Assembly (NCBI GenBank): GCA_019925105.1
Contig: JAHGAU010000039.1
Coordinates: 1 to 64,000, forward strand
Direction of reading: 5' to 3'
Length of the DNA stretch: 64,000 nucleotides
Origin: Niebla homalea
Taxonomy: Eukaryota > Ascomycota > Lecanoromycetes > Lecanorales > Ramalinaceae
Position numbers and translations under genes: made by a program. The notes beneath the pieces are model-generated. The model was given only the letters and a program-made list of their open reading frames with translations, did no database searches and was not told where the DNA came from. The first letter of the stretch is position 1. Each line of letters starts with the position of its first letter. Shown piece after piece: positions 23,741 through 36,200 of the stretch.

Positions 23741-26343
23741 CTTACCGAAGCCCATAGAGTAGAAAACACCGAGTTGACCCCGCTTTAACGCCTGAAGCCG
23801 CTCCAAAATATAAGCGCCTTAAACTCCGCTTTTTTTATAACGCATAGTTAACGTTACGTTATTATATTAACCGCTTAATACGAAAAGTTATATTAAAGTT
23901 ATATTAACGCCGAGTTAACGCCGAGTTAACGCGGCTTTAAAGCCGCTTTAAAGCCGCTTTAAAGGTTTCGGAATAAAGGTTGGGGTCGGGGGCTAGGCTA
24001 GGATTTAAAGGTAGGCTTAATAGGCTTAATACGGATATTATACCTGGAACTTTAGGTATTAAGTACTTTTTAGCTTATTAATTAATTATTAATACGATTT
24101 TATACGATTTTATTTATTATTTATAGTAAAATATATTTAAAAAGCTAAGGATTATATATTTAATATAAAAAGGTAATTAATAATATATATAACGTATTAT
24201 AATTATTATACGTAAATATAGTTATATGTAAGTGTAATTATTAACTTAAATATATTATTATTTAACCTACGTATAATATATTAAACTTAAGGTTATTGCA
24301 GAATAGGGATATAGTCGCTGGACGTATTTATTATTATTAATAAAGAAGTATAACGTAATCTTTAAATACGTAATACGATAGCCCTTTTACTTAGACCACG
24401 CCCGTTACGTTAATACAGTCGTAAATTAACGTTAAGTCCACCGTTACCCCGTTAACTTTCATCCTTATAATACTTAAAACCTTTTTTATTTATTTTCTTT
24501 TCCGACCTTATTTTTTATTATTAAATTATATATTATCCAGCTTATTATTAACTTTATACTCCTTATTTATTATTTGTTTTCCTTAATATTATTTAATATA
24601 AGATATTACTATAAGTATCTATTACGTATCGTTTATAATTATTTAATACCTTAAAACGGCGAAAACGCGCTTATTTACCGTTAAAAAACCGGCTAAAAAT
24701 ATAACTATTAACGGCAGAAGATATTATCCTTATTACTTTATAACTTAACGTTAAAAGTTTATATTTACTTAAATAATATTAATTCTCCCCTTAGTATTAT
24801 ATTTAATTAATACTTATATAATTAAATCATCCCTTTTAATTAATTATCCTTTCGTTTTTTTATTTTGAATTAATTATCCTTTTATTCCTTTATTTTTAAT
24901 TAATATTTAATACTTAATTACGTTATTAACTTAATAGTTTTCCTTCGTTAATAATAATTCTTTTACTTATACGTTTTAAACTTCGCGATACCCCTTTTAA
25001 CGTATTTCCTTTAATAAAAAGGCTAATATCTTATTTACTTTATAATTTACTTTTTTTATTAACTTTATTAAATATATATATATATTATATTACTTAATAT
25101 TTACTTATACCTTATAATTAACCCGTATAATTATAATAGGTACTTTTATAGTAATTTAGAAAGTTTAAATAGACTCCGAGTACCGTAATTATTTATCTTA
25201 TTAATTTAATATAAACGGAATTTACTTAAAAGTAAAATGTTACTATTAATATAATTTATTTTTAAAAAAATAATTTACGCTTACGTTCTTTTTATAATTA
25301 ACGGATATTCTTTATAATATAATATTATTTAAACCGGCTTATTTTTAACCTTAAAATCCTTAACGTTAAAATTTTTTATTAATATAGTTTTTATAATATC
25401 CTAATATTAATATAGGATTTATAATTATTAATATAAATTCTTTTTTTAACGTTATTTTAATATTTTAAGAAACGTTAATCGCGGATTTTTATAAATTCTA
25501 TAGTATTTTAAAACCGTTAACTTTAAAATTTTTATAATATATAACGCTATAAATCGATATTTAATAACGACCTTTAAATCTTTATAATATATAACGTAAT
25601 AAGTCTTTTTAATTTTTTTTAATTTTTTATATTATATTTAATAATCCCTTTTTCTTTTCATTTTTAATTATATATAATTTATTATTTTATTCCCGGTACG
25701 TTTTTATTATATTTTTAATTTAATATTTTATAAATACTAGTTTTTTATAACCTTTAATAAGTCTTTCTTTTTTCCTTTTAACTTTTCAGCGGTATCCTTT
25801 AGGGACCCCCGTTAAGTCTTATTCTTAACCCCCGTAATTTCTTTTAATATTTTTTAATATTTTCTACTCTTTTTTAATATTTTCTATATCTTTTTTCTGG
25901 GAATTTTTTTTTTAATTAATATTAAAATTATATAATTTTAATTTATTATAATATTAACGATATAATCTAAATAAAAATAATAATAATTATAATTTCATTA
26001 ACGTAATATTAAGGTATATTTCTTTTAATTTATAGTAATATTAATAATACAATTTAAATTAAGATAATACCTTTTTAGGCTAATTTATAATTATAATTTC
26101 ATTAACGTAACTTTAAGTACTTAGTTTTCGGATTAAATTAATTTATCGTTATAATTTTAAGTTAAAATCCTATTATCGTAATCTTAAAAGTCGAAATTCT
26201 ATTATTGTAATCCTAAGATAAAATCTATTATCGTAATTTTAAGTCGTAATCTTAAGTCAAGATTATATCGTCGCAATCCTGGGTTGAAATCTATCGTCGC
26301 AATTTTCATTCGATAACTATCGCAATCTTAAGAGTTGAAATTG
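23741..26343. other. Unassigned AT-rich DNA with a GC-richer left part
   Basis: The first 320 bp (23741-24060) are GC-richer and include the tandem block at 23875-23965 and a short G-rich run at 23975-24005 (GGTTGGGGTCGGGGGCTAGG). The rest is very AT-rich. I searched both strands for transposase, RT and RNase H motifs and found none I would stand behind. Confidence 0.5.
23875..23965. repeat. Short GC-richer tandem repeats (TTAACGCCGAG / CTTTAAAGCCG)
   Basis: Units ACGCCGAGTTA occur twice, then CTTTAAAGCCG about three times. A related mix of TTTAACGCTGA and CTTTAAAGCCG units occurs at 58590-58715, suggesting the same parent repeat in both places. Confidence 0.6.
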
Positions 26344-26455
26344 TCGTCGCAATCTTATCGTTACAATCTTATCGTCGCAATCTTGTCGTCGTAATCTTAT
26401 CGTTATAATCTTATCGTTAAAATCTTATCGTTATAATCTTATTATCGTAATTTTA
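26344..26455. repeat. 14-bp minisatellite, eight units
   Basis: Eight consecutive 14-bp units of the type TCGTCGCAATCTTA, starting at 26344, 26358, 26372, 26386, 26400, 26414, 26428 and 26442. The left units keep CA dinucleotides while the right ones carry the RIP-type TA form. Looser copies of the AATCTTAAG motif extend left to about 26160. The unit is not a multiple of three, so it is not coding. Confidence 0.9.
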
Positions 26456-29400
26456 AAAGCTGAAATTCTATTATTCTAATTATGAGTTAAAACTATTAAG
26501 TATATATATTATAATTACGTTATTAATTATTTACGTTTATAATAATAAGGGAGGTAAAGGTTTTATAAAGACTTTATCTCCCTATTATAATATTAATAAC
26601 CCTTTAATAAGTTATTATTTTTTTAATATAAGTCCGTAAATAGGTAATATACGTATAATCTCGGCCTATTTTATACCTTTAATACTTTACTTTTTTACTT
26701 TAATACTATACTTTCTTATTTTAATATTATACCTTTTTATTTTTTTATCCTTAATAAGTAATAAGTCATCTTTAATATAGATTTTTTTAATTTAATTAAA
26801 TAGGTTAATTTTAATTTTATATTTATATTATTTCGGGATATTAATTTTTAAATTATACTTAAATTATAATATTATTATTAACTTTTTCTTAATATTTTCT
26901 ATTTTTATTAATATTATATTTTAAATCGTTATTTAAAATTTAAATTAAAGAAAAAAATAAGTTTCTTTATTTTTTAAGTTAATTAATATTTATAAACAAC
27001 CTTATATAGTTATTAATATTTAAGAATAATAATAATAATAATTAAAAATATATTAATATACAATTTAAATAATACTTTAACTATAAGAAAAGGAAGGAAA
27101 AAAGAAATAAAAGGTTAAAAATTTTCTGAAAAAAAAGGGTTAAATATTAATTTTATATAAATTATTAAGGAGTAAAAAGGGGCTTACGCGTATAAGAGAC
27201 GATAAGAGAATATATAAAAGGAGCTTAAGGTATTTAAAAAATCAATAGAAAAATAAAAATATATAAAATTAAAAAATAAAGATATAAAACGTAAAAAATA
27301 ACGTTATAATAACTATACCTTACGATAAATACCTATATACGGGTTAATATTATACGTATACGTAATATTTAAGTTAATATAAATTTCGCTATTTAACAAT
27401 ATATAAGTAGTTAATCTTAAGGGGTAAATACGTAAGTAAATATAATTGTTATTTACTTATTTAACCCTTTTTTTCTTAAAGATAAAATGAAAAAAAGGAA
27501 GAAGGTTAAAAAATTAAAAGTTAAAAACAAAGTATTACGTAAGATAATATACGGTATTAACTTATTTAAATTAATATATTTAAGGGGTACCTAGAAAAAT
27601 AAGGCATTAAGAATAATTATTAAATAGGTAAATTATTATACGTATTAATTAAGGGTAAAGGGGATTTTATTACTTATCATTTTATAATATAAATAATTAT
27701 TTTATAAATTATTATTTATCTTATAAGCTTATTATTATTCGGGGATTTCTAGTTTACTTATATACGTACTTTAATTTATAATAATTAACTTATTATCCTT
27801 AATATTATATAAGAAAATTATTATTAATATTATTATTTATTAATTAAATAATAGAAGATAAAATAATTAATATTATTATTAATCGGAATATATTAAGTTT
27901 AATAAAATTAATATAATACGATTAAGGTTAATAATTATTACTTATTATAATATTTTTAAATTAACTTAAAATAATTATTTTAAATATTTTTAAGTTTCCT
28001 TTAAATACTTTTATTATTTTTTAATATTTATATTTAATTTAAGGAATTAAATTAAATAAAAGTTATAAGTTACCTCCCTTAAAATCTTAAGATATAATTA
28101 TATATTTTAAAGTTATCTTAAAAAACTTATAAGTAATACGGAAATACATAAAGAATATATATATATTGTTTAGATTTAATCCGATTTAACGTGGATATTA
28201 TAAGGTAATAATCGTTATCGTTATAATTATATTATAACTTAACTTTAAATACGTAAATACTTAATAAAACTTATCCTTAACGGTAAGTATATATATATAT
28301 ACTTATATTTTTAATATTCGAATTTATAAAAAAAGATACTTAAGAAATCGAAAGTTTAAAAATACTTTATTTATATAATACTCCCGGTTTATAGCTATAA
28401 AATAGGGTATCTTTTAATATATTTAACGCTTTTATTAAAACAAATATAAAAGACTATATACCTATTTTAAACTTTAACTTTAATTATTAATATTTATAGT
28501 TAATAGTTAAAATTAAGTATCTATATAAATTGGATATTATGATTTTAATAAAGTAATAATTACGTATTACCCTTTTTTAACGTTAACCTTCCTTTATTAA
28601 TAACGTAATTTATTATAACGTAAAGGAAATAATATTACGTTATTAAAATCATAGGAAGGCTAATAATTAATTTATTATTTAAAATAATTAAGAACGGCGC
28701 CTTAAAAATAGGATCCTTTTAGAGTTTTTTAAGGTTTAATATAAGTTTAATTAACGTAAAAAAACGGACGGTATTGATAAATAATTTATATAAAAAAAAT
28801 TATTAATATAAGTTAATTTATTTTATAGTATAATAATAAAATCTTTTACCTTAAAATTAATATCATACTTAAAATACTTATTGCTATATATATTAATAGA
28901 ATATCGCGTAAAAAGTATAAAAAACGATATAAATAAATTAATAGAAATAAATATATAACGCCTTAAAATTAAAGTACTTAAATAAATTAAATTTATAAAA
29001 ATATAAAAGTTAAAAATAAAAACGTTTTATTTTCGGATCTATAAAAGTTATTTTATTATATTATTAAATCTTTTTTTAAGGGGGATAAAAACGTTTATAT
29101 ATTTATAGTTATAACGGTATACCTTTTTTATTATTCTTAAGAATAAATTTAAGAAATAAAAATAATTAAGTTTAATAATATAATTAAAGATATTAAGGAT
29201 ATAATTCTAAAGTAATTTATTTAATTTAGTTAATAATTAATAATATAAATCGGCTTACGTTATTATTATAATTTTATTAAAAACGTTAACTTAATCTGAT
29301 TTTTCAGAATATAAGAATAAATTATTTAAAAGGATCGGGTAACCTTAATAAACCTTTTAAAGTAATCTTATAATCTTTAATTTATTAATCTTAAATAACT

Positions 29401-32400
29401 TTATAATTATAAATCTAATAAATTAATAAAGGGCTTCTTTTATTATTAAAGTAAAAGTAATATCCCGGTAATTTATATATTATACGTTTTTCTTAAAGCT
29501 ATAATATTTATTTTTATTTAAAAAATTATAATATTATTTAATATCGTATATTTATTAATAACATTAATAAAATATAAATTAATATATACGTTAAAACGTA
29601 ATCGATATTTTTATAGCGCCTTTAATTTCTTTAATATTTTATTTAAGATTTTAAAACTTTTTATCAGCTTTTAAAAAGTATTTTAACCGAGATCTTATAG
29701 ATTACTTTAAAAGAATATATTTTCTTTATCGTTTAATATATTTTCTTTATTATTCGATATATTATTATTATTATTGTCCGTTATATTTTTATTACTATTA
29801 TCTATATTATTTAAAGCGGAAAAAATAATATTTTAATTAAAGATTTAAAAATTTTTTTAAAGATAAAAAACGATATTAAAAAAGCATATTTAAAGAGTAA
29901 TTAAAAGGCCTTACGGCTAGTTAATAAATAATTATTAAGAAACCGTTATTAATAAGGAATTAAGCTTAAGGAAAGAATTAAAATATTACTATAAATAATA
30001 CGGGTAAAATAAACTATAATTAAATCGATATCTTTAAGACTTATATAATTTAATATAATTTCTTTAATAGCCCTTAACTTATAACGCTGGATATATTATA
30101 ATCGAAGTTAAGTACGTAATATAATTAATCTTAAAATAAATAATTTATTATACTCTTATATATAGTAAAATTATAAGTAATAGATTAATTATAATCGCCC
30201 TTATTTAAACAGAAAAGGGAATTATTATTGTAACTATTTTAAATATTCCTTTAAGCCGGTCTTAATAAGGATATATTTAATTAAATAATATTATAATTAC
30301 TTAATAATATTATTAAATTTTAAATAGGCTATATTAAAAGGTTTTAATTAAATTAAATTTAACGAAAACGAAATAAATATAAAAGGTATTTATTCGGGTT
30401 TTATATTAAAGCTTTTTAAATATTTTTTATTATCCTTTATTATTTTTACTTTACGGCGTTTAATAAGGATCTAAAAGTACATTTATTTATATAAATACGT
30501 ATTATATATAAAATCTGCCTATTCTTCCTTAATATTAACGTATTTCCTATATCCCAATATAAATAAAATAGATTTAAGACCGCTATTTTTTATTTACTAT
30601 TTTATATCTCCTATAAAAATAAAAATAAAGATACTTAAGAATATTTCTTAATTATTAATATTTATGAGTTCCTTTTTATTTAATATAATAAGTCCGGATA
30701 AAAGGATTTTAATAATATTCTTAAAATCCGTACCGTATAACTTTAAGGTTAAAAATAATATATTTACGTACCGCTTCTTTTTTCTTTAAGAAAGATTAAT
30801 AATTATTATATAAATACTTAATAATATTTTATATATATTTCAATATAAGCCGAAGTTATTAATAAATATTAAAATTAAAATATATAAGGAAGGACGTTTA
30901 TTAAAATTTAATAATTTAAATCGCGTATAATAAATTAATTTTAATTTGCCTTAAATTAACGGTATTAACGATAACGGGTCGTAAAGCTTAACTTAATTAT
31001 TATATATTTATTAAATTATATATATTTTATTATATAAAATTAATTATAATATATAATTTCTAATATATTTAAAGCGTTAATTATAATAAATATCTATAAT
31101 AATATTATATATATTCTTTATAAAGATATTATATTTTTTTTATTAAAAGAAAAATTTTGGTTAAGTTTTATTAAATAAAAAATAATTTAAGCGTTAAGTT
31201 AAGAAAATGCTTAAAGCTATATAGTAAATAAACGAGGAGCTTTAAGGTATTAAGTTTAATAAAATCGGTAATATAATTGAGCCCGATTATAAAGATATAG
31301 CCGTAATAATATTTTTTTTAACGTAATAATAATTTATTTAATCATATTAATATTTAATTAAGTCTAATAGTAATAATACCGTATTATTAATTATTTTCAC
31401 GTATTAACTTAAATAAGCCTTAATAAAAAATCCTTAAGTTAAAAAATAATAGAGTTTTATTAAGTTATTTATTTAATAAGTTATATTTATATAGATTTTA
31501 TTTAAAAAGTTAATAAATAATAACATTATAATAAAGAGATTAATAAAATTAAAAAATATTATCTTTTCCTTAAGCTTATTATTAATTTCGTTTTTATTAA
31601 GTAACTTCTTAACGTTAAATTAAATTTTTTTTTTTCGTAATTTAATGTTTAATAGTTATTTTTTTATATACTTTTTAACCGTTCTTATTATACGTAATAA
31701 TTATTTTAATTTATTTAAATTAATAAGTAACGTAAAAACTTTAAATAAACTTTAATAATAATCTTTATTAAGATTAATAACTTAATATTAAAGTATAAAA
31801 GTTATATAAAAAGTCGATTTTATAATATATATTTTAAGTTATATAACTTTAATAAAAAGGTTAAATATCGAAAATCACTAAAATAAAAAAAATATACTTA
31901 AGTTAATATTAAGAGTTATAAAAGTAAGTATCGGTTCTTCGATTTATAGTTTATTAAAGTCGTTATTAAAGTTTTTAATTAAAAGTAACGGAGGTAAATC
32001 GTTATGTAACGATATATTATTAATATTATAATCTAAATTATCTTTAAATCCGTTAAAGTTAAAATTAAAATTATTTATATTACGTTTATTTTCTAATTAA
32101 GTATTTTTAATAAATTCTAAGACTATATTTATTAAGTTAATTATATTTTCTGATTTATAATCGGTAATTATTTTTAATAACGTAAATTATCGCTTAAATT
32201 CTTTTTTTTTAATAAGTAATTTATACTTTATATTATTATTAATAGTATTTAATTCTAAGGAGGCCGTTATTTTATTAACTTTATTAACGTAAAAAGTAAT
32301 CGTACGTTTTTTCGGTTATTATAAGTTATTAAAAGGTCTTATATTAATATTAAATAATTAAAAGGTAAATAAAAGTAAAATATTATAAGATATAATTATA

Positions 32401-33256
32401 AATACTTAATATTTAAAGATTAATAAAAAAAATAATAAATTAAGTAATTAAAGTATAAAAAGTAGAACCTAATAAGCTTATAAATAGGGTTAAAGGTAAA
32501 TAGGAGACTTTAGAAATTCACGAATTCTTTTGGATTTTTTTAAGAAAAATTAAAGTTATTTACTTAATAATAAGTTTACGATAGGTTAAAAATATAATAT
32601 ATAGGGTATATATAAAGTTACTAAATAATAAGTATATAAATTAAGGTAATTTAATTAGGTATACGTAGTAAATATCCTATTCTTAATTGGTTTAATTAAG
32701 GATTTACCTTAAATTAAGATTATAAAATAAGCGTATATATAATATGAGATCTTCCTAAATACTTAAGGCTTAAAAAACCGAAAAAGTAAATATAAGGGTA
32801 ATTTTTAAAGTAAATATACGGTAATAAAACCGTATGTAAAGTCGATATATATAGAACCGTAATATATTTAATTATTAAGGACATTGAAATTAATAAGGGT
32901 ATATAGAGGGTCTCGTTATAAGGTATCTGCTAGGTTATACAATATAAAATAAAGGGTATTTTATATACTTATTAATAAAAAAGGATATATTATAATTAAT
33001 ATTAATAAAGTATTTAACCTAATAAAGTAATTTTAACTTAATAGGAAACTTACGTATTTATAGGCTTATAACTTAACTTTAAGAATATTAGCTCGGTTAT
33101 ATATAATAATCTTAAATAAGAATAAGTTTACGATTAAAGTTTTTAATGTGGTTATAATATAATAAAAATAAAGTATAAAAATAAATAATATTAAGGTAAT
33201 AAATTTAAAATTTAAGGAAAAATAATTTAAAGATATTAATTAGTTTTTCTATAGAT
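26456..33256. other. 6.8 kb of unassigned RIP-degraded DNA
   Basis: No readable protein domain on either strand. It contains a 13-bp inverted repeat (28538-28653), a local ATATATTTTCTTTAT duplication near 29709-29755, and many short palindromes expected by chance in such AT-rich sequence. The right end is the insertion site of LINE C, and the same unknown sequence should continue at 39035. Confidence 0.55.
28538..28653. repeat. Small inverted repeat, possible MITE remnant
   Basis: TATGATTTTAATA at 28538-28550 is the exact reverse complement of 28641-28653, and the bases just inside (AAGTAATAATTACG versus CGTAATATTATTTCC) also pair in part. About 116 bp in total. No clear target duplication. 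Confidence 0.4.
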
Positions 33257-33270
33257 AATATTATTACCTT

Positions 33271-36200
33271 GACTTGAACTTGAAATGGCGACGAATAACG
33301 GGACCCCAGAGGTCAGAAACAATGCACGCGTATATAGCTTAAGTAACAATAAGGATAGTACCTTAAATGCGATAAGCGGAAGCGGAATAATAATAAAAAT
33401 AAAGGGAAAGGAAAAATAAGTGGTTTAAGTTAATAAGAACGGTAATAAGTCGTATAAACGACGTAATAAATATAAAATAGAAAAACCTTAAATTAAATAG
33501 GGAGCCTATAGTTAATAAGATACGTATAAAGGGACGCGTATAATACGTAAAGGTATTATTATTAAGGGTAATAAATAAAGGGCGGAGGGGGCGAAAACGG
33601 TACGTAGGGACGGATAGGGGATAAATAGAGGCGTAAAAGGCCTTATTAAATATATATAAACTAAGAGAAAACTAAAAGAAAATAAAGAAATATTAAGTAA
33701 ATAAGAATAAACTATAAAAAAAATAACCGTTAAATACGTAAGGGAAAAGCAATAAAAAAAAAGTAATAAAAGCGCTAGAAAGCCTTTTTATAATTATATA
33801 AAAGGATGTTATATTAAAGATTTAACCGATACTATAAATCGGGTTATAAAGGGTAAAAGACTTTTATATAAATATAGAAAGAAATTTAAGGAAATTAAAG
33901 AGGTTACGTAAAGCTTAAAAGGCGGTAATAAGGGCGCCGACAGATAAAGGTGAAAAAAGATAAAAAGGATACGTATAAAATAAAAAAGTAATGGAAAAAA
34001 CTTTAAAGAAAAAAGTAGGGATAAATTAAATAGTAAAAACCGCGAAAGCGGTACCGGCGTTAATAAAAAAAAATAAGGGTAAAAGAAAAGGCGGTAACAT
34101 TAAAGAAAATAAGGATAATAATTATATAATTATTAAATGAAGAAAAAAGGAATATAACGGTAAAAACGAACCCGTTATAATTAATAAAAACGTTTAAAAT
34201 AATAAGAAAGTTATTAATAAAATAGATTATTACGGTATATAAATTATAAAACGGGGATATTTTCCTTAATATAATTTTATTAAAAACGAAAAAAAGATTA
34301 AAGAAATCGAAAAAATAAGTCGGTAAAAGGAGATATAAGATAATAAAGGTATTAAGATAATCTTTTATTATTGCGGTAAATGGGATATACTTAATAAAAT
34401 TTATAAAAAAGGAAAAAGAAGTTACTTTAAGGCGCATAAAGAAAAAGAATATAGTTTTCTACTTTAAGTTAAAGATTGTTAACTATAATCTTTCCTTTAT
34501 AATAAAAAGGTTAAATACTTTTAATTATATAAAGAAATACTTTATAGTTATTTTAAGCGTAATATTAATAAGGATATATAATAATATCCTTAATAAAAAG
34601 GTAATAAAAAATAGGTCCCTTAAATTAACGAAACCTTAAGACCGAACAGCGGATATTTATTAATATTTTAAATATTAAAGGTACGGATATATTATTATAA
34701 GGTACCTTAATAACACGAAGTATATAGTATATACCAAAGGGTATAATACGTATGAATACGCTGGCTTAATAATAAAAGGTTTAACGAAGGATACGCTAAA
34801 ATACGCAATATATAATAATAATAATTACTTAACGTAAAACTTACGGTATATAATAAAAACGAAAGAAACTTAATATAAAGAAATTAAGATAATAATTAAG
34901 GTTTAACGTTATAATTTATATAAATTTAAACCGGTAAAATAATTAAAAATAGTCTTAAAACGTAAACGGAACTTATTAAATAAGGAAAAGTAAAACGTAA
35001 TAATTAATAATATAAAAAAAAAGAAGCTTATAATAATATTAACCTTTAAAGCCAGTTACTTAACTAGGATTATTATTATAATAAAAAGATTAAAATAAAT
35101 AATACTTAATTTTAAAAAAAGGCCATTTATATAAATAAAAGTTAATAAAAAAACCTAATAGACATTAATATTTAATATATTTACGCTTTTAAGGATAATA
35201 TAATATAACGTACGTAAAAAAGTAGTTAAAGCCGTAATAAAGATATTTAAATTAAAAAAAGTAAGGGATATCGATATTATAATAATATAAAAGCCGTTAT
35301 ATAATTTATATATTTATTTTTTAATTAATTTAAAAAAGGATTTTTATTTAACCTTTAAAGGTAATAAAACGATATAAACGTATTTCTTTATTAATAAAAA
35401 GTTAAATATAAATAATTAAAATATTATTTATTACGGAAAGAACCTATATATGCTCCGGATTATATAAGAAAAGGATATTAAAGGTAATTTAAATATTTAT
35501 AATATATATAATCCGTTATTAATTAATAAAAAAAGACCTTTTATAATCCCGTTATTTAAGAATATTATAATTATACTTAATAAGTATTTTTTAATAAAAG
35601 ACTTTAATTTTTATTAGATTTAATAAAACGAAAAAGGTTATATAATTAATTATACTGAATTTAAAAAACTATTAATAATTATTATATAATTTAACTTTAT
35701 ATTATTAACGTTAAAAAAGGCTATTATATAAAAAAACCGTAAACTTAAGATTACGATCGATTTAATATTTAACTTGGAAGGTATTATTAACTTAATTATA
35801 ATATACGGACCCTAAAAAAACTTAAAATACGGTTCGGATTATATCCCGATATAAATGACCTTAAATTAATCCGTTAATATAAGTCCGCTTTTACCGTTTA
35901 AATAAACGTAAAAAACGGCTAAAAAAATTAAGATATTTATAAAGGTAATAAAAGCAATATCTTAATTAACGGAGCTCCCCCGATTTAATAATAAAAAATA
36001 AATCAATCGTTTTATAAAGCGGGTAATAAAAACTTTAAATAAAATAATTAACGTAATAGTTTTAATAATAAAGCCATTTAAAAAAGTTAAAACCTATTAA
36101 AATAAAGAATATATAAAGGTAATTATAAAAATAAAAGCGCTTATAAAGTAAATTATTAAATATAGGAACCGGAAAACACTTTAACGGTTAAAAAAAGTTT

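Noticed and set aside
26160..26455. CRISPR-like array
   Set aside because: Units are contiguous 14-bp tandem repeats without spacers, and the window is fungal in character.
32919..33256. Plus-strand frame reading as a plausible protein up to the LINE C insertion
   Set aside because: About ten stops in 113 codons is what this base composition gives by chance, and the peptide matched no family I know.
34060..34437. 125-codon open frame on the minus strand
   Set aside because: Lies antisense inside the ORF1 region of LINE C. Its product is almost only F, I, N, L and Y, as any stop-poor AT-rich frame would give, and it is not open in the other LINE copies.
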